From positions 148,653,525 to 148,717,524 of the forward strand of contig NC_134539.1 in NCBI RefSeq assembly GCF_050624435.1: a stretch of DNA of 64,000 bases, in the 5' to 3' direction. The notes under the pieces are model-generated. The model was not told where the DNA came from, made no database searches, and was given only the letters and a program-made list of their open reading frames with translations. Source of the DNA: Tenrec ecaudatus (Eukaryota; Chordata; Mammalia; Afrosoricida; Tenrecidae). Of the stretch, positions 1 through 10,850 are shown piece by piece; the stretch's first letter is position 1; each line of letters opens with the position of its first letter. The position numbers were made by a program, and so were the translations under genes.

Positions 1-797
1 GTCTTCAAGCATTTCATTGAGAAACCTTGCCCCAGCCACTCTACAGCCCTTTCCTTGCCCCTTCAGAACAGTATTTTTGTTCCCCAAGTTCAATGATTGC
101 AATTGGTGCTGGAGACACAACATGGGTCAACAAGATTGCTGAACATCAGCAAACATAAACCCTCTTTAAAGGTCAGATGGTTCTTTTTCCAGTTAGATTT
201 ATGGAAATTCTAGGACCCCTTGAAAAGGAAAGGCCATGAGTTCTTGTTAGTAAATCAATGTGGTGGGAAAACACGGTCTATGTGTGCCCCTGCTCTCTTA
301 GCAGCCTCAGATGCACTTGACACTTGAAAGGTATCCTTGCAGTGATTATCAATGCCTCTTCTTCTGGTGCAAGGAAACGTCTATTATGACATATACCTGG
401 ACCAGATCTCCATAGTTTATGCTTGCATATTATGGTGCGTACGCAAAGATCGTCATCGCAATTTGGGGTGTGGGTTATTGATATTTGTATGTATTATTTT
501 TATTGTGATCTCCGTGAAAGTTTAACAGGCAAATTGGTTTCCCATTCAGAAATTCATTCGCAATTTGATTGGTGACATTGACTGCAATCTTTACAATATG
601 ATAGCATGCTTCCCCTGCCTCCCGGGGTCAGCTATTTCACTTGCCTTTCTTTCCTGTCCCTTCTTACCTTGTCAGCTTTATCCCTGAGTGAATTCTACCC
701 TTTTGATCTCCTGTGGTTGGTTGCTCTCTGACCAACAGCTATGTTCTCTTTTTGTAATGTTGTGTTTCATTCTACATTTTCTTCTACTCTTTCTGGG
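1..797. other. Unassigned sequence, no feature seen
   Basis: I see no repeat family I can name, no long reading frame and no RNA gene here. Composition is ordinary AT-rich mammalian DNA. It may contain old repeat remnants too diverged to recognise by eye. Confidence 0.5.
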
Positions 798-930
798 GGG
801 TGGAGAAGGATGGGGCTTTCCACTCCCATACAGAGTTACAGTCTAGGAAACACACAGAGGCAGTTCGGCCCTGTGCTATAAGGTTGCTCTGAGACGCACT
901 GACTCAATAGTAGGGAGTTGTTTGGTTTCT
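798..930 (+). repeat. AfroSINE fragment (3' two thirds)
   Basis: The segment reads through the SINE body (ggggctttccactcccat, then acagtctaggaaacac, then gaggcagttcggccctgt) and into the typical tail with a degenerate 'gactcaatagtagggag'. The tRNA-like head is missing. Assignment is by comparison with the better preserved copies elsewhere in the window. Confidence 0.75.
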
Positions 931-1737
931 CACCCAGGACTGTTACAGAGAAATCAGCAGTGACAGGTGGGCACAATCTAGTTCTTCTCGTGTCAGGGGA
1001 TGTTAACAGAATTTAACTTAGGATACACTTACCAATTCATGATACTTCTATGCATTTTAACTATGAGCATTATGAATAAAGTATAAGTGTCAGAAACTGA
1101 TATCAGAAAATGACACATTCTTCACATACATTTCCTCTAGCTCACAAATCTATATTATCTACCTGTCCAGCAGCTACTATACTAAAAGGTTCAAAACCAA
1201 ATTCACTACCACAGAGTTGATCCTGAAGTGACTGAGGTGAGGGCTTATTAACAAGAAGTTTTAAGAAAAATGACAACTACATTGGTGAGAAAAATTCCAG
1301 AACAACTCTGCCAAGGAATTTACTTACATCATGGACATGCACTTGCTTCTTCTTCCAGGGTGCAGGCTGTCTGATAAGATTTTCATTGAGAGACCTTGAC
1401 CCACTCACTCTACAGTTCCTATAATCGCCCTTCAGAATTCTTTCTGTTCCCAGAATTCAAAGATCATTTAAAAGGAACATGGTTTGAGTTCTCCAAGAAA
1501 GCCCAAACTGCCATTTTGAAGTGGCATAAATCGAAGAGAATCCCTTGGAGGAAAGGGCAGAGAAATGGAAACATCACTTTCAGAAATGTAAAGACCTCCA
1601 TGGAGGTACATTTAGAAACAATGTCTTCACATTTTGATATTTTGTTTAACAAAACATTCCATGAATTGTAACAATACTTTTAGATGTACCCTCATGTAAT
1701 GGGGCGCAGTTTAAAATGAGGAGAAAACGGTCTCATC
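931..1737. other. Unassigned sequence
   Basis: No named repeat is recognised. A 91-codon frame at 1396-1671 has no family resemblance I can see and overlaps a frame on the other strand, so I treat it as chance. Confidence 0.45.
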
Positions 1738-1820
1738 TTTCTCCTACAGAGGGAGGTTCAAACCACTGACCTTGCAGTTAGCTGCTCAGTGCTTAGTCCA
1801 CTACACCACCAGGGATCATC
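1738..1820 (-). repeat. AfroSINE head fragment
   Basis: This is the tRNA-like 5' part of the SINE in antisense. It shows the B-box-like 'ggttcaaaccactgacc' and ends with the A-box-like complement 'actacaccaccaggg'. Confidence 0.75.
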
Positions 1821-2584
1821 ATGTATAAATGTTATAATCTAGTTACTATATGTACCCATAATTAACATAGGAAGAAACTACAGTATATAGAGAATAAATA
1901 ACTTGCTCAGAAGTGGCATGACCAAGCCTGAACTCAGGCAATCCAATCTGAATGTCAATGTCATTTTCTTAATCACTGTGTTGCAATAACAACAGCAGGC
2001 TGTGTTGCCTACTATTTTAACTAATTATTCTCAAATCCAATGGCCTCTATGTGCACTTGAACATTGCCTACCAGGCTCTGAGGTTTGCAAACCCACCCTT
2101 GCAAAAGCGCAGACAACACACATATCAAAGTGTGCAGCTGTAGAGCCACAAGTGTCCTTACAAGGGATTCACGGCCATTGGATGTTGGATTGAAGGTGTC
2201 CACAGAGAAACGTGAAAATCAAAGGGGGAAAGTCTGTGCTCTGCAAATTAAGCTCTGCTTCAGATCAGTGCGACCCTCGCATATGAATAAAACAACTACT
2301 GAAGGCTACACAAACGCAGAAAGGAGTTTTAAGTGGAAGCGGTGAAGCCCATGAAAGGCGATGAGGCGGTCAAGATAACGAGCTGTTCTTTCCTGGATTG
2401 GCAGGAAAAAAGGGGGGGGGGGGAGAGTAATGCACAGTATTATTCCACTCATAGAAATGATTTTTTTCTCCGTATTTTCCTGTCAGAGAAACATAGGAAA
2501 ACAGAAACTTATCATCTACTTATCAGAACCGTGAAGCAACCCACCATTCCCAGCACAAGTGAGCCAAACAGAATGTACCCAAAC
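1821..2584. other. Unassigned sequence
   Basis: No feature is recognised apart from the end of a poly-G run at about 2411-2423. Several short frames overlap each other on both strands and show no protein family. Confidence 0.4.
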
Positions 2585-2887
2585 AGGATCCCACAGAGTG
2601 GCTCTATCGCTTAGAGTCCCTATAAAACTGAACGCTGCTTCCTTGGGTTTCTGAGGCTGCAGTCTTGCTGGGCGCAGGCTACCGCATCTTTTGCCCACGT
2701 AGAGGGTGACAATGCTTTTTGCTGAGCAATCAAGTGTTTTGATTACTTGCCACCAAACCCCAAAACCAATCAAGTCAGTCTACTCATATTGACACTAAAT
2801 GAGGTTTCTGATGCTACAAATCTTGAACCAGTGACTTTGCAGTGAACAGTCCAATGCTTAACAGACAGAGTACCCTGAGGGCTCCTT
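2585..2887 (-). repeat. Probable degenerate AfroSINE, two pieces
   Basis: The 2585-2715 part resembles the antisense SINE body (a degenerate 'ctataaaactgaacgctgc' followed by a 'tgggtttctgagg' stretch). The 2790-2887 part resembles the antisense head ('gaaccagtgactttgcagtg', ending in 'ctgagggctcc'). They may be one interrupted copy or two. Divergence is high. Confidence 0.45.
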
Positions 2888-3756
2888 GAAACTGTACAAT
2901 GGTTACAAAACAAACAGTTGGCTTATAGCTCTATAGGCGTCAAAATAAAAACTCTGTCCATTTTAAGCATATTCCTTTATTTATACTCCTGCAAGTATTT
3001 TTTCACCTATAATGTATGGAGGTGGGGGGAGCCATTTTAAAGTCCTGGAAAAAATAGTCATTCTGTGATGGGTGAGCTAAAGTTTCATTTTGATCAGCTG
3101 ATCTCTCTAGAGGGCATGGGATGTAGAGAACGGAATCGTGGAAATGACATATCAGTAGTATTTTTTTTATTGTTTTGAAGGTGTTTGTTTTCGAAGAGCT
3201 TAGAGCACTGTACACCGTATTGAAATTCAAGTTCATCAACTAGCAAAGCGTGAGAGTTTTTTGTCTCAGGGCTGGTTTTATTGGGCCACACCATTCAGTA
3301 GGTGACATGCAGGGTGCCAGTTCCTTTGGATCCACTCCGCTGGAAAGCCCGAGGAAGGAAGGCTGTAGTGCAGTGCAGCCTTTAGCTTTGTCTCAGAAGC
3401 TATCGCAGAAAGATGCCAGGAGGATTCCAGAGATGCTCTTACCTGATGGGAAGATGATGATGATGAGCAACTGTAGGTGGCCTTTAGACCCTTTGACTAG
3501 GAATTTTACCTTGTAAGTGGTCCAAGCTTCGCTACTTTGGGGTTTGGTATTAATGTCATCCTTTCAGGTAGTGTCCAAATTAAAGTCTTGAAAAGCGACA
3601 TGGCCCACGGAAGTCAAGAGAGCTCTTCTTCCAGCTGATTTCCCAGGTGAGCCCGAGGGAAAGCTGGACCTGTTGCCATGGAGGCAGCTCTGCCTCCAGG
3701 TGAACCCACGTTTGCTAGAGCAGAGCTGTGCTCCACAGGGCTTTCAATAGCTGAAT
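2888..3756. other. Unassigned sequence
   Basis: No named repeat or gene is recognised. A short (gat)n-like run lies near 3453-3466. Confidence 0.4.
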
Positions 3757-4640
3757 TTTTTAAATCATTTTATTAGGGGCTCATACAACTCTTATCACAA
3801 TCCATACATCCATCCATTGTGTCAAGCACATTTGTACATTCATTGCCCTCATCATTCTCAAAACATTTGCTCACCACCCAAGCCCCTGGCACCAGCTCCT
3901 CATTTTTCACCCCACTCCCCACTCTCTCATGAACCCTTGATAATTGACAAAGTATTATTTTGTCATATCTTGCCATGTCTGACGTCTCCCTTCACCCACT
4001 TTTCTGTTGTCTGTCCTCCAGGGAGGAGGTCACATGTAGATCCTTGTAATCAGGTCCCCCTTTCCAACCCACCCTCCCTCTACATTCCCAGTATTGCCAT
4101 CACACCACTGGTTCTGAAGGGATCATTCGCCCTATAGCCCCTGTGTTTCCAGTTCCTATCTCTACTAGTGTACATCCTCTGGTCTAGACAGATTTGTAAG
4201 GTAGAATTGGGATTATGATAGTGGGGTAGGAGGAAGCATTTAGGAATTAGAGGAAAGTTGTATTTTTCATCATTGCTACATAACACCCTGTCTGGCTCAT
4301 CTCCTCCCTGAGACCCCTCTGCAAGGGGATGTCCAGTGGCCTACAAATGGGCTTTGGGTCGCCACTGCACTCCTCCCCTCATTCACTATGGTAAGATTTT
4401 TTTGCTCTGATGATGCCTGATACCTGATCCCTTCCTTCAACACATCGTGATCGCACAGGCTGGTGTGCTTCTTCCATGTGGGCTTTGTTGTTCTCAGCTA
4501 GATGCTGCTTGTTTACCTTCAGATGCTTTATCTTTTGATAGCCAGGCACCATCAGCTTCCTTCGCCACATTTGCAAACGCTGGATATTTTTTTAGAAGTA
4601 AATCACAAGATCTTTTTTCTGGAGTACCTCTGGCAAGAAT
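3757..4640 (-). mobile_element. 5'-truncated L1, 3' UTR only
   Basis: Reading the minus strand, this is the distal 3' UTR of the L1 family that recurs in the window. On the plus strand it begins with the poly-A/AATAAA complement 'attttattaggggctcatac' and runs through the landmark 'caggctggtgtgcttcttcc' near 4458 and the 'gatagccaggcaccatcagc' block near 4538. No ORF2 sequence is present, so it is a dead 5'-truncated copy. The upstream limit near 4640 is approximate because an AfroSINE-like fragment follows. Confidence 0.85.
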
Positions 4641-4732
4641 CAAACATCTCCCTTTTCTTTAAGCTGCTGAGTCAGCGGGTCTTTTGCGTCACACACGAAT
4701 TATCAAAGAGAACTAACAAATAAAACTCACTT

Positions 4733-4899
4733 CCATCTAGTCAATACTGACTCAGCACTGCCCTCTGTGGCTATCTGAGACAGGAACATTTATGGAAGTA
4801 GATAGCCCAATCTTTCTCCCTCAGAGCTGCTGTGGGTTTCAAACTGCTGATCATGGGGATAACAGGCCAAGGCATAACCACTACACCACCAGGGCTTCT
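4733..4899 (-). repeat. AfroSINE
   Basis: A near full-length antisense copy. The tail complement 'tcaatactgactcagcac', the body with 'ctttctccctcagagctgc', the B-box region 'gggtttcaaactgctgatc' and the head 'cactacaccaccagggct' appear in order. Confidence 0.85.
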
Positions 4900-4964
4900 A
4901 CTATGATTGACAGGAGACCCACTGGAGTAAAGATATGAGCTTTAGATAACAAGAGTTCTTATAG

Positions 4965-5160
4965 ACACCACTGCCTGTTGAGTTGATACTCTCAGTGACC
5001 CTATAGGCATCGGGCATCATAGACTTCTCCTTAGGGTTTCTAAGTTGATCATCTTTACCATAGCAAATTGCTACATTTTTTTCCCGCAGATCAACTGCCT
5101 GAGTTCAAACTTCTGATCCCGTGGTTAGTACCCAAGCATTTAAGCATTAGAGTCACCTGA
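4965..5160 (-). repeat. AfroSINE, diverged
   Basis: Antisense copy with the 'gtgaccctataggcatc' tail motif, 'agggtttctaagttgatc' body and a degenerate head ending near 'cattagagtcacc'. It is more diverged than the copy just upstream. Confidence 0.7.
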
Positions 5161-5214
5161 TAGAGCATGGGTGGTTATGAGAGGAAACAGCAAGCTTGTA
5201 AACTCAGAGAAGAA

Positions 5215-5238
5215 GACACACACACACACACACACACA
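5215..5238. repeat. (CA)n microsatellite
   Basis: An uninterrupted CA dinucleotide run of about 12 units. Confidence 0.95.
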
Positions 5239-6024
5239 ATCTTGGTTTGAGAAAAACTTAGCATTGGTAACTGAAGCAAGAGATAGGCATGATTTTCAAA
5301 GGGAACGGGAAGAAACATTGGATGGGAAAAGGCAATGCAGTAGCATGATTTGGGAAAGGATTTATGGACCTTTGATGTTACGATAACATTCAATTTTATT
5401 TATACTCCTCGTGTTTGGAAGCCCAAGCCTTACTGGCTCCTCTGGCCTGCCTGCTTAGTTAGGAACAATAAATAAATATGCTTAATTTCTCTGTTTTAAC
5501 CTCTAGGGTTAACATTATGATTAATAGGAATTACACAAAAACGTTTCCCAAGATAATTTCAAGTGAGTTGAAGTAGGCAGTAAAATACTAAATAGAAAAT
5601 TAAAGTCGCAAGTTAGATCTCTGATTTTTCGGAGCATTTTCATTTTCAAATTTCCTGAAAATATTTAATGTGACTTGGACATCATTTGCAATTGGATATG
5701 CTTTATAGAGTAAACTAATTTCTCTTTATTCTTTCACTCTCAAGATAATGAACTTGGGATAATATTCTTATGTTCCTTGCCTGGTTATTATTAGTTCTCA
5801 ATTGAGCTTAGGCTTGTGATAGCAAGTCTAAAGGGAATTTTTGGAAGTGGCATTAAGATCCTGATTCTGAAATCTGGTGGAGAGATCTCAAAAAGAGTCG
5901 TTGCAGGCAAATTATAGTGATTAGTCAGTGAGTGGGCTAAATTGAAGCTCAAGAACCCATACTCCAATTCGAATAACAGTTTGTTGACTTACTGTTTATC
6001 CTTTGGGGCAAATTAGCTTCTCTC
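5239..6024. other. Unassigned AT-rich sequence
   Basis: No repeat or coding signal is recognised. The stretch lacks obvious transposon landmarks and is a reasonable candidate for single-copy DNA. Confidence 0.4.
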
Positions 6025-6110
6025 TGCTACAGGAGGCACAGAGACAATTGTACCCTGCTCTTTAGGGTTGCTATGAGTTGGCATTGACTCCATCACAGTA
6101 TGTTTGTTTT
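6025..6110 (+). repeat. AfroSINE tail fragment
   Basis: The 3' part of the SINE, with 'agggttgctatgagttggca' followed by a degenerate 'ttgactccatcacagtatg' end. Confidence 0.75.
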
Positions 6111-6127
6111 TCTTTGTGTTTTGTGCT

Positions 6128-6335
6128 CCAGGAGCCTTGCTGGCATGCTGGGTAAACGCTCAGCTACTCCCCCAAAAGTGGGTAGTTCAAGTGTCCACCA
6201 ACCATTCCAAGGGAGAAAAAGACGGGAGACAATGTGCTTGGTAAACATGACCGAATTGGAAACCTTATGGAGTAGATCGACTCTGTTCTCAGAGACACAT
6301 TGAGTCAGACTTTATGTCAATGAGTTTTGTTGTTG
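6128..6335 (+). repeat. AfroSINE, near full length
   Basis: A sense copy starting at a degenerate head ('gagccttgctggcatgctgg') and running through the B-box-like 'gtagttcaagtgtccacc' to the tail 'catgaccgaattgg...' and 'gtcaatgagttttgttg'. It lies head-to-tail with the fragment just upstream. Confidence 0.7.
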
Positions 6336-6923
6336 TGCTGTTTATTTTTCATTTCCATGTTGCACATTAAAATTGATCTGTGTAGTATTCTTTCAGGGTC
6401 ACCTAATTGAAAAGTCACCTAATCTCTTGATGCATAAATTTCTTCATCTGTACAATGGAGATAATAAACATACTTGCTAATGGGGATTCAATGAAATGCT
6501 AAATTCAAAGGGATATAGAATGGTAAATACTCAAGAATGTGAGGGTGTGATTGTTGGAGATAACAGTGTGAATGACAAAATAGAAAATCTAGCAAAATAG
6601 ATGTCAATCATGATAGCACTGTGAGAAAATAAACAGGTCTGTGTAGTTGATAAAAGGAAACATGACACTGAAGGCTGATTTAAGTACATAATCGGGGATG
6701 ACTTCTTTGAGAAGGTGATATTTGATCAGAGACCTTGACAGGACCTTAACCAAAAAAACATATGCTCCCCTCGTGGCAATCCATTAAAATCCAGTTTGAT
6801 TAACTATTCCTATTCATCTATCAGATGATTGAATATTTTAAAAATTAATAATAAAGGCATAGGGATGTATGCATGTAGGTTATTATAAGGAAGTCTCTCT
6901 AGCAAATAGTTGAAACTTAGCCA
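6336..6923. other. Unassigned AT-rich sequence
   Basis: No feature is recognised. Confidence 0.4.
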
Positions 6924-7114
6924 ATAACTAAACTCACCGCCATTGAGATGGTTCCAACTCAATAGGACAGAGTAGAGCTGCCCCTTTGTGTTTCTGAGAC
7001 TAAATCTCTACAGCAGCAGCCAGCCATCTCTTTCTCCCAGTGGAGTGATTGACAGGTTTAGATTTTGCATTTAGCTGCTCAATGCACACTCCACTATACC
7101 ACCAGGGTTCTGTG
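6924..7114 (-). repeat. AfroSINE, near full length
   Basis: Antisense copy. It opens with 'aaactcaccgccattgagat', contains 'ggacagagtagagctgcccc', and ends with 'ccactataccaccagggttc'. Confidence 0.88.
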
Positions 7115-7397
7115 AATATTCTTGGGGCCATTCATTCTGAAATATTGCCTCCTAAGTGTGGGATAGAACTGATACTCAAAGACCGGTCACAGTATTTACA
7201 GCAGGACTTCCAAACTGTCCATTCTGATTCTACTTCCTACGGAGAAGTTCTGGAGTGGAAAGGCATGTTTTCAGCTGGAGGTCATGCTGGAAGGAATCAG
7301 CTCCAGGCATAATTTACAGCCACATTGCGTCAGCATTGATGTTTGTGTTTTGATCGTTAACTTTGCCTACTAACTGAAATCTTGCCTATTTTAATCC

Positions 7398-7505
7398 AGC
7401 AACTTCTCTGCAGAAGAACAGACCTGGTGATTTGCTTCTAGAAAGATTAAAGCCTGGAAAATTCTATGGAGCAGCTCCACTCTATCCTGCAGGATCTATA
7501 TGAGG
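7398..7505 (+). repeat. AfroSINE-related fragment
   Basis: The order 'aacagacctggtgatttgct', 'agcctggaaaattctatgg', 'agctccactctatcctgcag' matches the central and 3' part of the SINE family, in a variant form. Confidence 0.65.
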
Positions 7506-8427
7506 CAGCAGAAGTGGCTCAAAGGCACACGCCATATTTCTATAAAAGCTTTGAAAGCTACCTAAATGATCATCGATAGAGAGTATTGTGGTGGCTACAG
7601 GCGGGGCACCCATGATCCATTGCTGTGCTCCATGTCCTATTATATGTTAAGTAAACAAGGTTGAATAATTATTAGACTTTTAGGTACACATAATAGAAAA
7701 TAGTTGATCCATGGTTACTTTTCTGCCTGTTAATTATACTGATGAATTATTGCACACCTTCTTGAAAAGAAGGAGTTAAAATGTCTTCGTGGATGTACAT
7801 TGCACCTTCATGTTCTTAATTTTATCACAGCACCAACTTACTTGCAGAAATCTTTATTTTGACAGTCTTCCTGCCCAAGCCATTATCTGGGAAATGTATT
7901 TTCTCTTGGAGGCGGTGGGGCAGTAGTCAGCATGTCTAGTTCTTCACTCTCTACACATAAGCCGGGAGTTAAAATAAGATGCCATTTTGCCAAAGAACCC
8001 TTGTTTGAAAGCATGAGGGATGTGCGCTGACTGTTTCTCATGAGGGTTGCCATGTGGTATCCACACCTGAGTCCAAGCCCATGGCTCTGTATTAAGTTTG
8101 ACCCAGTGACTTTCAGCTCCACTGTTCAGTTTAACAGACATTTATCAGCACCTGTTATGGGTCAGCTACAAGGCTCTGGAGAGTGGACATCAGCAGCATA
8201 GTCTTGTCTTCCAAGGATTTCTCATGGAAGGAAGTGATTGAGTCTGATGACAGGCAAATGAAGGTACTTTTGTGAATGTCCAGTTGGATGACATTTGGGA
8301 AGTTTATGGATAGAAATTTTGTTTTCCTAATAGTAAAAATTGTGTAGGCACTTGGTTTAGTGAAGAGGTTCTTCAGGGCAGGTGATCATTCCACAGCTTA
8401 ATCAATCATAGACTATTTTGATTGTGA
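7506..8427. other. Unassigned sequence
   Basis: No named repeat or gene is recognised. Short overlapping frames on the minus strand at 7883-8141 have no visible family and overlap each other in two frames. Confidence 0.4.
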
Positions 8428-8495
8428 AATAGTCTCGGGACTCACAGAGAGGTGCCATGAGTTGGAATCGACTCTGTGGCAATGAGTTTGTAGTA
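8428..8495 (+). repeat. AfroSINE tail fragment
   Basis: A short sense tail: 'ccatgagttggaatcgactc' then 'tgtggcaatgagtttg'. Confidence 0.75.
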
Positions 8496-9061
8496 CTCTA
8501 AATCTTTCATTTCAGAAGAATGATCTGAATGTCAGATAAATCATATCAGTTTGCCGGGACTCTCATGACATTCTGGTTGCCATTTTCTCTAGGGGCAAGT
8601 GGAATTCATTGAACACTGTATACCTTAATATCTGTATTTTTAGAAAATTGGTTCCGATGTTATTGCTTCCCATAGCATTGCCTCTCTATAATATCTCTAT
8701 AAATCACTCCAGTCCAACTACTTTTATTCTGGTGTATTAACAAATGTATTTGTGATTAGGATTAACTTGTGTTTCTCTCAGTATGAAACTCTTCCTGAAG
8801 GAGGACCTTTTAATTAATGCCAGATATCCTGATGTAATGAGAGAAATAGAATATGAGATCACGAGTTCCCAGTTGAGAGAGTGATGGGGAACGATATAGA
8901 GGTAATATGGTTTCTGCTTGTGAATTAAAATAAGCTAAATGTAATCTTTAATATCAGGTGTATGGGAAAAAAGTGAAAGCCATAAGATGAAACAGATAAG
9001 TTGGGCCATAATTATGAAGAGTATTTAATGACTTGTATGGTGGGATCAGTTAATCAGTCCT
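8496..9061. other. Unassigned AT-rich sequence
   Basis: No feature is recognised. Confidence 0.4.
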
Positions 9062-9235
9062 GAGAAGCGAAGATGGTAAGACTTTACTCAAGCCCTTTAG
9101 GCATGTTATCGGGAGGGCCCTTTAGGCATGTTATCGGGAGGGCCCTGTCCCTAGAGGACATCATGCTGGTGAAGTAAATGGTCAATGAAGAGGAGCAAGT
9201 CCCTGAATTAGAGGGATTGATACCGAGTTATAGTC
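9062..9235 (+). mobile_element. RTE-clade LINE 3' fragment with 25-bp tandem duplication
   Basis: The order 'gatggtaagactttactcaa', 'gcatgttatcgggaggg', 'gaggacatcatgctggtgaa', 'gagaggagcaagtccct...' style blocks follows the 3' region of the RTE copies at 42697-43166 and 39262-39680. Inside it a 25-bp unit is present twice in perfect tandem (9092-9116 and 9117-9141). Only the 3' end is present, so no enzyme domain remains. Confidence 0.7.
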
Positions 9236-9239
9236 AATT

Positions 9240-9960
9240 AATAGGCTCATCTGGGCTTAGCTCCTTATAATTCTGGATGATCCTGCTGGGAGTACCACCC
9301 TTTCTGGAGGAGGCTCCCTCCTGTGTGATGGACAGGATTAGGGTGAGAGTCAAACCTGGCTTAGTAGAGGATGTGAACCAAGCCACACTCGTCCCCTAGC
9401 AAGCATCTTTCTACCTTACTTTAGAATGTGGATGAAGACCACATCCTAGGTTTTCCAATTGAGGGGGGGACGTTAACGGTCAGATAAAAGACAAAATACA
9501 CCTCTATCAAAATCATTCCTCAATATATGAACATCTGGGACCCAGAGAAAAATCCAGGACCATTTGAGAGTGTATACCCAAGATCTCTATCTGAAGTGGT
9601 GAAGGCTACCAAGACCAGATGCGCTGGAGACTGTGGCAGAAAGGCTCAGAACTCCAGTGCCTAGACTATGGGGTTCTTGTTCCTCATGTGGCCCAAGACT
9701 GTGGCACTGTGAGACAGTGACAGGCAGGCTGGCTTCGGGGCCTGCGGAGACAAAGGACAAGCCACCATGTGGCTGAAAGACTGAGGATCGGAGTGAAAAA
9801 TGGTTACCATGCGATTGAGAAGCTGAGCACCAGGGAGAGACTTGGCTGCTGGCTGAGGAGACCAAGTACCCCTTCTTCCTGTTTGCTGCCTTCTGGACTA
9901 AACCCCCTTCACCACGAGTATTGTCTGTGAATTCCCTGTGGCCATGGCAAATAATGATCG
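9240..9960 (+). repeat. Unclassified dispersed repeat, copy 1
   Basis: This stretch and 13900-14560 share a set of blocks in the same order: 'atggacaggatta', 'atgtgaaccaag' / 'atatgaaccaag', and the 'gagacttggctgctgg' / 'gagatttggctgctag' region. I infer a dispersed repeat, perhaps LTR-derived, but cannot name the family. A 159-codon minus frame at 9587-10066 lies mostly inside it and looks incidental. Strand is arbitrary. Confidence 0.5.
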
Positions 9961-10145
9961 AATTCACACGGAAAAAGCACAGTGCTATGGGGGGGAATGG
10001 CTGGGGGAAGAGCAGGGTTAAGAAGGATAGAGGGAGAAGGCCTGTCTGGTTCCTGCATTGTGGCAATAAGGAAGTCGGAGAAGGTCAGACAGATCCACAC
10101 CCATCTCTTTTATTGCAGACACAGTGGCTGTAACAATGGACTCAA

Positions 10146-10850
10146 AATTAATTGTTTGAGGCTGGGCTCTCTAAAGCACAAAAACAAGCGACATGTATAC
10201 ATGTATATACTTGGAGAAAGAGGCATTTATATCAAGGAAATGACTCTTGCGTGGTAGCACCGGGCAAGTTCACTCTCAGGTCAGGCAGGTTCCAAATCTG
10301 TGGGTCAAATTGAACTCCTCTTGACTCACTTAGCTTCGGTGGCTGATGAACTCAAGAACAGCCAGCAGGAAGACCACAGGCTAGTTAGTGGCTGGTGGAT
10401 ACAAAAGCAGAGAACTCCAAGTTCAGCCAGCAGGTCAAGTTCATAACCAGAGAAGTGAATGAATCCACAGTCAGCAAGTCAGATGCAAGGCCAGAGATGG
10501 GTCCCAGGATTGTCAGAGAATATGACAGGTTATTGGCTCAAGTCTGAAATACTGGAGGTTGGTGTACCAGATGGAGAATGTAGACTCAGCAAAGCAGGCA
10601 AGTCTTCTACCTGACAGTCCCAGTCTGATTCGGAATGGTCTCAGTGGCCCACAACAGCAATAACATGACACTCCTGAGAGATTCAGCTGTTGCCCTGGCA
10701 TGGTACACCTTGGCAAAACCAAGCAATGCAGACCAATTCCTTCAGCCTCCTCTTCACTGCGGATCGATTCTCTTTTGTAGAATTCATAGGAGACACATTT
10801 GAGGCTCTAGGGCAATTAAGTTAATTTGACAAACCTGCTCACCCCAGTAT
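10146..10850 (-). mobile_element. LTR-like interspersed repeat
   Basis: The plus strand opens with 'gctgggctctctaaagcaca', continues with 'aggcatttatatcaagga', and closes with 'aattaagttaatttgacaaa'. This follows the architecture of a common mammalian LTR-like repeat whose plus-sense copies end in a 'tctctagagaaccctgac' motif (compare 61455-61966). It is most likely a solo LTR remnant. I do not name a family, and no internal retroviral genes are visible. Confidence 0.5.

Noticed and set aside
3250..3516. 88-codon plus-strand frame in repeat-free DNA
   Set aside because: No family resemblance and a competing minus frame upstream; length is within chance expectation for 64 kb.
9587..10066. 159-codon minus-strand open frame
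   Set aside because: Same repeat family as above and a competing plus-strand frame at its end. No family resemblance.
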